The notes beneath the pieces were generated by a model. The model made no database searches. It was not told the DNA's origin and saw nothing but the letters and a program-made list of their open reading frames with translations. The translations under genes were made by a program, and so were the position numbers. Below are positions 51,107 to 60,058 of a stretch of 64,000 bases of DNA, piece by piece. The stretch's first letter is position 1; each line of letters opens with the position of its first letter. The stretch spans positions 62,001-126,000 of the forward strand of contig NZ_JAAOIR010000002.1 of NCBI RefSeq assembly GCF_011440375.1, written 5' to 3'. Origin of the DNA: Halorubellus sp. JP-L1 (GTDB taxonomy: Archaea; Halobacteriota; Halobacteria; Halobacteriales; Natrialbaceae).

Positions 51107-51691
51107 ATGAGACGGCGTCGCTTCGTAACTGCTCTCGGCTCGCTTGCCGGCGCGAGTAGCCTCGCGATCGGCTCCGGGGCGTTCAACTTCGCGAACGTCG
51201 AGCGGAGCGTCTCCGTCGCGGTGGCGGACGACCGCAACGCGTTCCTGAAGCTCACCCAGCGCGGGAGCGGCGAACGCTCGGACGTCGACGGCGTCCCTGA
51301 CACGATCGACTTCGCCATCCCCGGCGAGGACGAAGACGAGTACCCGTCCGGCAACCCGACCGACCCCGAGGGCCTCGGCGAGGACTCGATCTACCGGTTC
51401 GGCGAGGACGCTGGCCACGACGAGACCGGACTGTTCGGCGTCACCAACCAGGGGACCGACCCCGTCGAGGTGTACAGCACTCAGGCGCCGCCGACTACCG
51501 ACGTCCCGAGGGTCACGATGTACGACGTCGAGTCCGGCGACCTGTTGACCGAGAGCAGCCCGTCCGACCCGCTGGGGGTCGGCGAACAGTTGCTCTGTGG
51601 CATCGAACTCGACACGCACGGCGTCGACGCCCGATCCGACGCGTACGAGCTGTCGCTCGTCATCAACGCCCGCGTTCCGGGCAACAGCTAG
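51107..51691 (+). CDS. DUF1102/TasA-like exported protein, copy 2
   Basis: 194 residues from ATG 51107. Leader MRRRRFVTALGSLAGASSLA, then GAFNFANVERSVSVAVADDR, nearly identical over the junction to copy 1. The body is beta-rich with an acidic Pro-rich insertion (EDEDEYPSGNPTDPEGLGED) and DETGLFGVTNQGTDPVEVYS, matching the FGIRNRGSQSVGVW region of copy 1. It lies 27 bp after copy 1. The two may form major and minor subunits of one filament. Confidence 0.85.
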   Translation: MRRRRFVTALGSLAGASSLAIGSGAFNFANVERSVSVAVADDRNAFLKLTQRGSGERSDVDGVPDTIDFAIPGEDEDEYPSGNPTDPEGLGEDSIYRFGEDAGHDETGLFGVTNQGTDPVEVYSTQAPPTTDVPRVTMYDVESGDLLTESSPSDPLGVGEQLLCGIELDTHGVDARSDAYELSLVINARVPGNS

Positions 51692-51812
51692 CGAGGAGAG
51701 GGAGCTCTCGCGTCGCGTTCCGTCGTGCGTCTTCCACCCGAACGAGAAGGTCTCGCCTTCGAGGCCGTATTCGGCCAATACATACGGTGATACGTCGGGA
51801 TTGTTGCTTTCG

Positions 51813-52964
51813 ATGGACGCGAAGCGACTGGTGGCCTGGAGCGTCGAGGCGGTCGCCGTCGTCGTCCTCCTCTCGCTCGTCGTCGGCGGGATCGTCGGCC
51901 AGCCGGTGCTGCTCGGATACGTTGAGACGGGGAGCATGAGTCCGACGCTCGACGCCGGCGACGGGTTCGTCGCGGTCCCGCAGGCGATAGCGGGGTCGGT
52001 CGACGAGGGCGACGTCGTGACGTTCCGCGCGAAGGAACTCCACGGCGGCGGGCTGACGACGCACCGCGTCGTCGAGGAGACCCCGCGTGGGTACGTGACG
52101 AGGGGGGACGCGAACCCGTTCACGGACCAGGACGGCGCGGAGCCGCTCGTGAAGGAGCCACAGGTCGTCGCGCAGGCTCTCCAGGTGAACGGGCGAGTCG
52201 TCGCGATCCCGCACCTCGGGACGGCGGTCGAGACTGCGAGCGCCGCCGTCGGCGCCGTGCAGGCGTGGATCGCGCGCCTGACCGGGTCGGAGTCGCTGCT
52301 CGGGACGCAGGGCGTCGCGTACCTCGTGTTCGCAGCGAGCGCGCTCGTGTACGCGTTCGACGTCTTCGTCGGCGGCGGCTCCGGGCGGTCCGTCGGGCGG
52401 TCGAGGGCGCGCGGGGACGGCGTCAGCGCTCGCCTCGTCGTACTCGCGCTCGTCGCGGTCGTCGTCGCGTCAGCGACCGCGGCGATGGTCGTCCCCAGCG
52501 GCGTCCACGAGCACGGCGTCGTGAGCGCGGAGACGGACGGACCCGGCCCGGGCGTGATTCCCGCCGGCGAGCGCGAGAACGCGACGGTCGCGCTCGGGAA
52601 CGGCGGGTTCGTCCCGACGCACGTCTTCCTCGAGCCGGCGTCGGAGGGGGTGTCGGTGACGCCCGAGCGAACGACGCTGGACGCGCGCTCGCAGACGAAC
52701 GCCACGGTCATCTTCGCGGCACCGCCGGAGACGGGCTACTATCGGCGGTACGTCGCCGAGTACCGCTACCTCGCGGTGTTGCCGCGGTCGACGGTCGCGA
52801 CGATGCACGCGGTCCACCCCTGGCTTCCCGTCGTCGTCGTCGACGCGCTGCTCGGCGCGTCGTTCTACGCGCTCGCCAGCGCGCTCGTCGGACGCGGCCG
52901 CGTCCGGTCGCAGTCGCGGGACGCGCCGACGAACGCAACGCGACTGCTGAACCGACTGACCTGA
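51813..52964 (+). CDS. SipW-type signal peptidase I with C-terminal ectodomain
   Basis: 383 residues from ATG 51813 (MDAKRLVAWSVEAVAVVVLL). Signal peptidase core: ETGSMSPTLDAGD with nucleophile Ser41, and GGLTTHRVVEE with His84 replacing the bacterial Lys (archaeal/ER/SipW Ser-His type); DGDANPF-like box TRGDANPFTDQD. After a second helix (about 160-180) and a third (about 200-220) comes a beta-rich ectodomain (ERENATVALGNGGFVPTHVF; TLDARSQTNATVIFAAPPET) and a final helix. It is twice the usual size. It presumably processes the adjacent exported proteins. Confidence 0.93.
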   Translation: MDAKRLVAWSVEAVAVVVLLSLVVGGIVGQPVLLGYVETGSMSPTLDAGDGFVAVPQAIAGSVDEGDVVTFRAKELHGGGLTTHRVVEETPRGYVTRGDANPFTDQDGAEPLVKEPQVVAQALQVNGRVVAIPHLGTAVETASAAVGAVQAWIARLTGSESLLGTQGVAYLVFAASALVYAFDVFVGGGSGRSVGRSRARGDGVSARLVVLALVAVVVASATAAMVVPSGVHEHGVVSAETDGPGPGVIPAGERENATVALGNGGFVPTHVFLEPASEGVSVTPERTTLDARSQTNATVIFAAPPETGYYRRYVAEYRYLAVLPRSTVATMHAVHPWLPVVVVDALLGASFYALASALVGRGRVRSQSRDAPTNATRLLNRLT

Positions 52965-53004
52965 ACCGATTGACCCGAACCGATTGACCCGAACCGACTG
53001 ACCC
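52949..53004. repeat. 14-bp tandem repeat, 4 copies, over a stop codon
   Basis: gaaccgactgacct, gaaccgattgaccc, gaaccgattgaccc and gaaccgactgaccc in direct succession from 52949, then a decayed gaatcg. The TGA stop of the signal peptidase gene (52962-52964) spans the junction of units 1 and 2. The array fills most of the 88-bp gap to the DUF5305-like gene. Confidence 0.95.
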
Positions 53005-53052
53005 GAATCGAATCATGATCTCGAACGTCGACGTCGTCCGGTGGTCGAACGC

Positions 53053-54396
53053 ATGAACGAGCGAATACTCCGCGCGAGAGCCGTGCTGTCGTCGCACGCG
53101 ACCGTCGTGGTCGTCGCGTTGCTGGCCGTCGCGGCCGTCGGTGGCGTGCTCGCGTACGACGCACACGCCGATCCCGGTACCAGAGCGGTCGAGCGCTCGG
53201 TCGACGAGTGGCGTCTCGACGGACAGTTCCAGCACGGCGCGCGCGTCACCGCGACCGGTGCGGGCACGCCGTTCGAGCCGAACTCGACCGTGGAGAACCG
53301 CGAGGTGTACTTCGAGCGCGTGATGCCCGTGCTCTCCGGGGAGTTCGTGCTCGCGTACGACGGGACCGGTCCCGTGCGACTCCACCTCGACCGGCGGTTC
53401 GTCGTCGAGAGCGTCGCGTCCGACGCCGGGAGCGACGCGGAGACGGTGTACTGGCGACGGAACCGGTCGCTGGGGTCGGCGACGACGTCGGTCGCTCCCG
53501 GCGAGCGCGCGACCGCGGCGTTCGCGGTGAACGTCAGCGACGCCCATCGCGAGGCGCGGAACGTGAGCGAGCGCCTGGAGTCGCCCGGCGAGATCCGGAC
53601 GCGGATCGTCGTCGACGTCGAGGCGTCGCGGGGGAGCGAGGGAGCGCCGAACCGGACGGTCTCGTTCGCGCTGCCGATCGAGTCCGAGCGCGGCGTCTAC
53701 CGCGTCGGCGACGGCTCGGGGACCGAACGGTTCAATCGAACGGAGACGGCGACGGTCCCCGCGGAGCCGGGGCCGCTCCGGTCGACCGTCGGCCCGCTCG
53801 CGCTCCTCGTGGGACTCGCCGGCGTCGTCGGCGTCGGTCTCGCACGCCGCCGCGGCCACCTCGAGCTCTCGACGGTCGAGCGCGAGTGGCTCCGGTATCG
53901 AACCCGCGTCGCGGAGTACGACGAGTGGATCAGCGAGGGACGCGTCCCGGACGACGCACTCGACCGGCCGGCGGTCGTCCTCGACGCGCTCGACGCGCTC
54001 GTCGACGTCGCGATCGATACCGACGAGCGCGTCCTCCACGACGTCGACCGGGGCTCGTATCACGTCCTCGACGACGACGTCCGGTACGTCTACGAGACGC
54101 CAGAGCGTCCGTGGCCGGACACCGATGCCGAGGCGGCCAGCGACGCCGACCAGGCCGTCGACGACGCGCTCGCGTCCGGGGATGGATCGACGGGGGAGAT
54201 TTCGGCCGTGGACGACGTCGACTCGGCTGCCCTGCCCTTCGGCGACGAGGACGCACGAGACCCCGACGCGGTCCTCGACGACGGCATCCCAGGCGTCGAC
54301 GTGATGGCTGTCGAAGAGAACGATTCGGGCGCAGACGCGGAGGAACCCACCGTCGCGGACGGCGAGGAGACCGCCGCCGTGGACGGCGAGGACTGA
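53053..54396 (+). CDS. DUF5305-like membrane protein
   Basis: 447 residues from ATG 53053 (MNERILRARAVLSSHATVVV); an in-frame GTG at 53041 is possible. Helix 1 at about 17-38 (TVVVVALLAVAAVGGVLAYD), a large extracytoplasmic beta-rich domain (about 40-240, with VSEPxLxG-like strands and N-glycosylation sequons), helix 2 at about 255-275 (VGPLALLVGLAGVVGVGLAR), then a cytoplasmic tail with EYDEWISEGRVPDDALDRPA, typical of DUF5305. The C-terminus is a long acidic disordered tail. This family regularly accompanies SipW/TasA-like genes in archaea. Confidence 0.87.
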   Translation: MNERILRARAVLSSHATVVVVALLAVAAVGGVLAYDAHADPGTRAVERSVDEWRLDGQFQHGARVTATGAGTPFEPNSTVENREVYFERVMPVLSGEFVLAYDGTGPVRLHLDRRFVVESVASDAGSDAETVYWRRNRSLGSATTSVAPGERATAAFAVNVSDAHREARNVSERLESPGEIRTRIVVDVEASRGSEGAPNRTVSFALPIESERGVYRVGDGSGTERFNRTETATVPAEPGPLRSTVGPLALLVGLAGVVGVGLARRRGHLELSTVEREWLRYRTRVAEYDEWISEGRVPDDALDRPAVVLDALDALVDVAIDTDERVLHDVDRGSYHVLDDDVRYVYETPERPWPDTDAEAASDADQAVDDALASGDGSTGEISAVDDVDSAALPFGDEDARDPDAVLDDGIPGVDVMAVEENDSGADAEEPTVADGEETAAVDGED

Positions 54397-54459
54397 CGCC
54401 CCGCCGGTCGCGCAGGCGGTTCAGTAACCCCTTTAGGCGACGGCGGGGAAGCGGTGGGT

Positions 54460-56211
54460 ATGTTCCTGACACTCCGGTCGGCGGTCGAGGACGCGCTCGC
54501 GGGGGCGCTCGCGGACCTCGGCTATCCGACCGACGACCTCGGCATCGAGGAACCGCCGGAAGACGTCGACGCCGTGCTCGCCTCGAGCGTCGCGTTCCGA
54601 CTGGCGAGCGAAGCCGGCGCGCCGCCGCCGCAGGTCGCCGCGGAGGTCGCGGAGGCCATCGACGTCGACGCCATCGAGTACGTGTCGGCGGTGACGACGC
54701 AGGGCCCGTACGTGAACTTCGTGCCGAGCGACGCGTACGACGCGGCGACGCTCTCGGCCGGCCAGGACGACGAGTACGGGCGGCTCGAGGACACCGGCGA
54801 GTCCGTGGTCGTCGAGCACACGAGCGCGAACCCGAGCGGCCCCATCCACGTCGGGCGCGCACGCAACCCGATCCTCGGTGACGCGGTCGCGAACGTCCTC
54901 GACTTCGCGGGCCACGACGTCTCCCGCCACTACTACGTGAACGACGCGGGCCGCCAGATGGCGGTGTTCACGTGGGCGTACGAGACGTTCGACGAGGCAG
55001 ACCTCGACTCGGAGCCCGAGCGCGACCGCATCGAGTACGACCTCGTCCGGTACTACCGGAAGGGGAACGCGTTCCTCGAAGAGGGCCCCGAGGACGCCGT
55101 CGAGGAAGCCGAGGCGGAGGTCGCGGCGATCATGCAGGGACTGGACGACGGCGACGAAGCCACGCACGAGCGCGTCACCGAGGTCGTCGACCAGATGCTC
55201 GACGGGATGACCGAGTGCCTCGCGCGCTTGCCCGCGGAGTTCGACGAGTTCGTGAAGGAGACGCAGTTCACGTTCGACGGGAGCGTCGACGACGTCGTCG
55301 CCGAACTCAAGGAGATGGAGGAGGCGGTGTACGAGGAGGACGCCTGGCAACTGGACCTCTCCGCGCACGGGATCGAGAAGAACTTCGTGTTCCTGCGTAG
55401 CGACGGCACGAGCCTGTACGCGACCCGGGACCTCGCGCACCACGAGTGGAAGTTCGAGAACTACGACCGCGCGGTCACGGTGCTGGGCGAGGATCACGCG
55501 CTCCAGGCCGACCAGCTCACGACCACGCTCGACCTCCTGGGGAACGACGTCTCCCAGCTCGAGCAAGTCGTGTACTCGTACGTGAACCTCCCCGGTGGCG
55601 CGTCGATGTCGACGCGCGCCGGCACCGGCATCGACCTCGACGACCTGCTGGACGAGGCGATCGAGCGCGCCCGCGGCGAGGTCGAGGACCGCATGGGCGA
55701 CCGCATCCGCGGCGACGGACTCACCGAGGCCGACGTCGACCGCATCGCGCGCCAGGTCGGGATCGGCGCGGTCCGCTACGACATCGTCTCGAAGCAGCCG
55801 ACGAAGGCGATCACGTTCGAGTTCGAGCGCGCGCTCGACTTCGAGGCCCAGAGCGCGCCGTACGTCCAGTACGTCCACGCTCGCGCCTGCGGCATCCTCG
55901 ACGAGGTCGACGACGTCCCCGAGTTCGACGCGAGCGCGCTCGAACGCGAGGAAGCGCGCGACCTCGTCCGAACGATCGCGCGGTTCCCGGCGGTCGTCGA
56001 GGAGGCCGCCGAGTCGCTCGAACCGCACGTCGTCGCGACGTACACGCGCGAGTTCGCGGAGGCGTTCAACGCCTTCTACCGCGAGTGCCCGGTGCTCAGC
56101 GAGGACGACCCGGAGACGCGCGCCGCCCGCGTCGCGCTCGTCGCCGCCTCGCGTCACACCGTCGCGAACGCGCTCGGTCTACTCGGCGTCGCCGCACCGG
56201 ACTCGATGTAG
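54460..56211 (+). CDS. argS: Arginyl-tRNA synthetase
   Basis: 583 residues from the ATG at 54460 ([20 protein letters not shown]); an ORF start at GTG 54454 adds two residues. It charges tRNA-Arg. The N-terminal Add-1 domain covers about 1-105. The class I HIGH-type motif is in [17 protein letters not shown]. The KMSKS region is reduced to [20 protein letters not shown], as is usual in ArgRS. The C-terminal anticodon-binding domain has the DALR-type end [20 protein letters not shown]. Full length. Confidence 0.97.
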   Translation: MFLTLRSAVEDALAGALADLGYPTDDLGIEEPPEDVDAVLASSVAFRLASEAGAPPPQVAAEVAEAIDVDAIEYVSAVTTQGPYVNFVPSDAYDAATLSAGQDDEYGRLEDTGESVVVEHTSANPSGPIHVGRARNPILGDAVANVLDFAGHDVSRHYYVNDAGRQMAVFTWAYETFDEADLDSEPERDRIEYDLVRYYRKGNAFLEEGPEDAVEEAEAEVAAIMQGLDDGDEATHERVTEVVDQMLDGMTECLARLPAEFDEFVKETQFTFDGSVDDVVAELKEMEEAVYEEDAWQLDLSAHGIEKNFVFLRSDGTSLYATRDLAHHEWKFENYDRAVTVLGEDHALQADQLTTTLDLLGNDVSQLEQVVYSYVNLPGGASMSTRAGTGIDLDDLLDEAIERARGEVEDRMGDRIRGDGLTEADVDRIARQVGIGAVRYDIVSKQPTKAITFEFERALDFEAQSAPYVQYVHARACGILDEVDDVPEFDASALEREEARDLVRTIARFPAVVEEAAESLEPHVVATYTREFAEAFNAFYRECPVLSEDDPETRAARVALVAASRHTVANALGLLGVAAPDSM

Positions 56212-56290
56212 TCGACGGTCGCCTCGTCGCTCTTCACCCTTTACTCGACGCTCGTGCTGTGCGTCCGACGGTCGCCTCGTCGAGCAACCG

Positions 56291-56434
56291 CTAGAACGGG
56301 ACCGGTGCGATGACGCCCGATGCCCCACCTACGAGGTCGCCGCCGACGAAGTAGACGGCGGCGGCGCCGACGCCGATGACGAGCACCAGGAAGAGGAGTA
56401 TCCACGAGAGCGGAATCGAGTTGTCGTCTGCCAT
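56291..56434 (-). CDS. 47-residue single-span membrane peptide
   Basis: ATG complement of 56432-56434, stop complement of 56291-56293. MADDNSIPLSWILLFLVLVI continues into GVGAAAVYFVGGDL and ends GVIAPVPF. There is a short acidic N-terminus, one clear membrane helix of about 22 residues, then a Gly-rich end. It is bounded by argS (convergent) and sits alone. The short length and clean hydrophobic profile resemble small haloarchaeal membrane proteins. No family known to me; coding status is moderately supported. Confidence 0.55.
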   Translation of the reverse strand: MADDNSIPLSWILLFLVLVIGVGAAAVYFVGGDLVGGASGVIAPVPF

Positions 56435-56537
56435 GTCTACTCATTGCAACGTCAGATGCCATAGACGTTTCCGTTCGCTACCTCCGGCGCGCGTGGCGAG
56501 TGGTCGCGACCTCGCTCGCGTCTCGTCGGAGTCAGCC

Positions 56538-56569
56538 GTCGAGGAACTCGGGCGTCGAGGAAATCAGGC
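56538..56569. repeat. 16-bp direct repeat, 2 copies, over a stop codon
   Basis: gtcgaggaactcgggc (56538-56553) is followed by gtcgaggaaatcaggc (56554-56569). The second copy contains the stop (complement of 56564-56566) of the MinD gene; the first lies downstream. A short third echo (gtcgtcggg) precedes it inside the coding region. Confidence 0.75.
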
Positions 56570-57571
56570 GTCGTCGGGCCGCCCGCCGTCGGTGGCCGCG
56601 TCCGACGACGTCGCGATGCGTTCCGCGAGCGCGCTCTCGACGCGGTCGTCGTCCGCGTTCTCCGGTTCGTAGTCCGCTTCCGCGTCCGGGATGTCGACGC
56701 CGTCGTCGCCGTCGACCTCGCTGATCGCGCTCGACACGTCGTCCGCGGACGCCGCGTCGCTCGCGTCCACGGCGTCGTCCGCCGAGGCGTCCGCGTCGGC
56801 GGGCGTGGATTCGCCGCCGTCGTCCGCCTTCGCGCCGAAGCGCGGGTGGTCGTCGTCGTCGGCCTGCCCGAGCAGTCGCGCGGCTAGGTAGCGGTACGCG
56901 CGCGCCGCCGGCGACTTCGGCTCGTGGACGACCAGCGGCGTCCCCGCGTGCACGCTCTCGCGGACCTTCGGGTCCTCCGGCACCGCCACCAGGAGCTCGC
57001 TCCCGATCTGCTCTGTGACGTCCTCGGGCGACACGGGGTCCTCGGGTCGCGTCCGCGTCACGACGACGCCACCGACGCTCCCGCCGGCGCGCCCGACGAG
57101 GTCCACGGTCTTCTTCGCGTCCTGGACCGCCGCCGGCTCCGTCGTCGACACCAGGAGCGTCGCGTCCGCGAGCCCGAGCGGGAGCACCGTCTCGTGACTG
57201 ACGCCCGCGCCCACGTCGAGGAGGACGTAGTCGAAGCGCTCGCGGAGGTCCGCCACCACCGACGTGAGTTCCTCCGTGGCGACGTCCGCGTACCCCGAGA
57301 GCTCCACGCCGCTGGGGATCGCCCAGATGCCGTTCGCGAGCTCGTACGTCGCCTGCTCGACGGTCGCGGTCCCACCGAGGACGTCGTGCAGCGACGTGCC
57401 GTCGGCGTCCAGACTCACGAACCCGGCGAGGTTCGCCATGCCGAGGTCCACGTCGACGATGACGACGCGATTGCCGACGCCAGCCAGTGCCGTGCCCAGG
57501 TTCACCGTCGTCGTCGTCTTCCCGACGCCACCCTTCCCACTCGCGATGGCGTACACCGTCTCCTGACTCAT
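56564..57571 (-). CDS. MinD-family ATPase with acidic C-terminal tail
   Basis: 335 residues (MSQETVYAIASGKGGVGKTT). Intact deviant Walker A SGKGGVGKTTTTVNLGTALA; switch I VVIVDVDLGMANLAGFVSLD; Walker B FDYVLLDVGAGVSHETVLPL. The ATPase ends near residue 230; about 100 residues of Asp/Ala/Ser-rich disordered tail follow (DADASADDAVDASDAASADD). This architecture matches the MinD proteins of haloarchaea that position motility and chemosensory structures rather than FtsZ. It is divergent from the secreted acidic protein at 57877. Confidence 0.94.
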   Translation of the reverse strand: MSQETVYAIASGKGGVGKTTTTVNLGTALAGVGNRVVIVDVDLGMANLAGFVSLDADGTSLHDVLGGTATVEQATYELANGIWAIPSGVELSGYADVATEELTSVVADLRERFDYVLLDVGAGVSHETVLPLGLADATLLVSTTEPAAVQDAKKTVDLVGRAGGSVGGVVVTRTRPEDPVSPEDVTEQIGSELLVAVPEDPKVRESVHAGTPLVVHEPKSPAARAYRYLAARLLGQADDDDHPRFGAKADDGGESTPADADASADDAVDASDAASADDVSSAISEVDGDDGVDIPDAEADYEPENADDDRVESALAERIATSSDAATDGGRPDDA

Positions 57572-57705
57572 TACGAGTCGATACAGTGCTGGCGGAGTAA
57601 TAAATGGTGGTTCGCGTGCTCGTGGAATGAGAGCACGACGTGTGGGTCGCGGTATCGGGGCCCGTCGACCGCGGGCGGGGTCGGGGGATCGTCGCGGTGA
57701 CGTTC

Positions 57706-57795
57706 GTTCACTCCATTCAGGAGCGTTCAGTCGACGCCCACTCGTGCTCGTTCACGCTCGTTCAGACCGTTCAGAACTGCGAAGAACCGGTTCAG
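57706..57795. promoter_or_regulatory. Phased array of gttca motifs upstream of secreted-protein gene
   Basis: gttca(g/c) occurs at 57706, 57725, 57750, 57760, 57769 and 57790, with attcag at 57715. Most steps are 9-10 bp or about two or more helical turns, so the motifs face one side of the helix. The array lies about 80-170 bp before the ATG at 57877 and 135-225 bp before the divergent MinD start at 57571. The rest of 57572-57876 shows no gene; a TATA-like aagtatcc is near 57839. Confidence 0.5.
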
Positions 57796-57876
57796 AGGCC
57801 TTGAAACGGTCGAACGGAGTGCAACGGCTTGCCCCCTTCAAGTATCCAGGTGGCCTCTACTCGAGTGCAACGAACC

Positions 57877-58575
57877 ATGAAATCGACGCAACTACTCGCG
57901 GCCGTCCTCGCCGTGCTCCTCGTGGGCGCGGGAGCGGTCGCGGCCACGCCCGCCGCATCGACGCAGGGACAGACGATCGTCGACGACGACCCCGCCGCGA
58001 ACGAATCCGACGGCGCGGGCGCGAGCGATAGCGCGCCCGCAGACGGTCACGCTGACGACGACCGCGCCGACGACGACGCGGCGAACGACTCCGACGACGA
58101 CGCGGCGTCCGCGGCCGCCGGCGCAGCAGCCGACGCTCGCGCCGATGCGGCAGCGGACCGCTCGCTCCCCGAGCAGGCCAGCGACACCGCCAAGACCGTC
58201 CAGTCCACGATCGCCGACTGGTTCGGCGCGAACGAGAGCGAGCGCGACGGCGACTCCCTCGGCGACGCCATCTCCTCCGTGATCGGCGGCGACGAGGAGG
58301 CGTCCGCGAACGCGAGCGCGGACGCAGACGCTGAAGCGAGCGCGAATGCCAGCGACGACGAGGAAGCGTCCGCGAACGCGGACGCGGGCGCTAGCGTCGA
58401 CGCCGGTGCGAATGCCGGTGCAGGCGGTAGCGTCGACGCCGGTGCAGGCGGTAGCGTCGACGCCGGTGCGAACGCGAGCGCGACCGGCCAGCAGCAGGCC
58501 AGCGAGAACGCGAACGAGAACGGCGTCGTGAACGCCGTCGTCTCGTTCTTCACGAGCGGCGACGCGGACGCGTGA
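57877..58575 (+). CDS. Secreted low-complexity acidic protein
   Basis: 232 residues from ATG 57877 (MKSTQLLAAVLAVLLVGAGA). Sec signal of about 25 residues. The mature protein is rich in Asp, Ala, Asn and Gly, with runs such as DDDRADDDAANDSDDDAASA and in-frame repeats SVDAGAGGSVDAGANAS near the C-terminus. One amphipathic helix (SDTAKTVQSTIADWFGANES) breaks the low-complexity region. The last residues VVNAVVSFFTSGDADA are more hydrophobic. A disordered surface protein is likely; function unknown. Confidence 0.72.
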   Translation: MKSTQLLAAVLAVLLVGAGAVAATPAASTQGQTIVDDDPAANESDGAGASDSAPADGHADDDRADDDAANDSDDDAASAAAGAAADARADAAADRSLPEQASDTAKTVQSTIADWFGANESERDGDSLGDAISSVIGGDEEASANASADADAEASANASDDEEASANADAGASVDAGANAGAGGSVDAGAGGSVDAGANASATGQQQASENANENGVVNAVVSFFTSGDADA

Positions 58576-58752
58576 CGACCGACGACTCGCGCGACGCGCT
58601 CGGAATCGAACCGTAACTGGACTTCTTTCTTCGCGAACGCCACTCCCGACCCGATTGCGACAGCGCCCGCGTAGACGGCCGCGAGCGGGGCCGTGCGACC
58701 GTCTCGCGGACAAGGAACAGTTACTTACGCGCAGGTCGGTGATTTATACCCA

Positions 58753-59994
58753 ATGAGTCAGCAAAGCGAGGAGGAACAGTCCGACCGGAAGAAGTACGAG
58801 TTCCAGAAGGTCATCGAGGACCTCCAGTCCCACGAGGGATCAGGGACACAGCTCGTCACCATCTACGTTCCGGAGGACAGACGCATCTCCGACGTCGTCG
58901 CGCACATCACGCAGGAGCACAGCGAAGCGTCGAACATCAAGTCCAAGCAGACCCGGACGGCGGTCCAGGACGCTCTCTCCTCTCTCAAGGCGCGCCTGAA
59001 GTACTACGACACGCCGCCGGAGAACGGGATGGTGCTGTTCTCGGGCGCGATCGACTCTGGCGGCGGCCAGACGGACATGAAGACCGAAGTGCTGGAGTCG
59101 CCGCCCCAGCCCGTCGAGTCGTTCCGCTATCACTGCGACAGCGAGTTCCTCACCGAGCCTCTGGAGCACATGCTCGCGGACAAGGGCCTGTACGGGCTCG
59201 TCGTGCTCGACCGACGGGAGGCGAACGTCGGATGGCTTCGCGGGAAGCGCGTCGAGCCCGTGAAGTCAGCGAGTTCGCTCGTCCCCGGGAAACAGCGCAA
59301 GGGCGGCCAGTCCGCCCAGCGGTTCGCACGCCTCCGCCTGGAAGCGATCGACAACTTCTACCAGGAGGTCGCGGAGATGGCGAACGAGCTGTTCGTCCCG
59401 AAGCGCCACGAACTCGACGGCGTGCTCGTCGGCGGCCCCTCGCCGACGAAGGACGAGTTCCTCGACGGCGACTACCTCCACCACGAACTCCAGGATTCAG
59501 TGCTCGGGAAGTTCGACGTCGCGTACACGGACGAGTCCGGGCTCTACGACCTCGTCGACGCCGCGGACGAGGTGCTCGCGGACGCGGAGATCATGGAGGA
59601 CAAGGAGCTCATGCAGCGGTTCTTCAAGCAACTCCACGACGGGAACAAGGCGACGTACGGGTTCGAGCCGACGCGCCAGAACCTCGTCATGGGCTCCGTC
59701 GAATCCCTCCTCATCAGCGAGGACCTCCGGCAGGACGTCGCGATCTACGACTGCGGGGACGTCGAGGAGTACGAAACGTTCGACGCCCGCAAGAGCCCGC
59801 CGAGTCACGAGTGCGAGGACGGCACGGAAGCGGAACTCGAGGAGCGCGATGACGTCATCGAGTTCCTGATGGGGATCGCCGACCAGCGCGGCACCGACAC
59901 GAAGTTCATCTCCACGGACTTCGAGAAAGGCGAACAGCTCCTGAACGCGTTCGGCGGCATCGCCGGCTTGCTCCGGTACGAAACCGGCGTCTGA
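58753..59994 (+). CDS. prf1: Peptide chain release factor aRF1
   Basis: 413 residues from ATG 58753 (MSQQSEEEQSDRKKYEFQKV). It decodes all three stop codons. Domain 1 holds NIKS at residues 61-64; domain 2 the catalytic GGQ loop at 184-186 (GKQRKGGQSAQRFARLRLEA); domain 3 contains SSLLI/DLRQDVAIYDC and the C-terminal part near ECEDGTEAELEERD. Full length for archaeal RF1. A TATA-like gttactta sits about 30 bp before the start. Confidence 0.98.
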   Translation: MSQQSEEEQSDRKKYEFQKVIEDLQSHEGSGTQLVTIYVPEDRRISDVVAHITQEHSEASNIKSKQTRTAVQDALSSLKARLKYYDTPPENGMVLFSGAIDSGGGQTDMKTEVLESPPQPVESFRYHCDSEFLTEPLEHMLADKGLYGLVVLDRREANVGWLRGKRVEPVKSASSLVPGKQRKGGQSAQRFARLRLEAIDNFYQEVAEMANELFVPKRHELDGVLVGGPSPTKDEFLDGDYLHHELQDSVLGKFDVAYTDESGLYDLVDAADEVLADAEIMEDKELMQRFFKQLHDGNKATYGFEPTRQNLVMGSVESLLISEDLRQDVAIYDCGDVEEYETFDARKSPPSHECEDGTEAELEERDDVIEFLMGIADQRGTDTKFISTDFEKGEQLLNAFGGIAGLLRYETGV

Positions 59995-60058
59995 GACCGC
60001 CGCGATAGTCGAACGTCTCGACGCTGACGCACTCGCAGACCCCCAGGTTGCGCCGACG

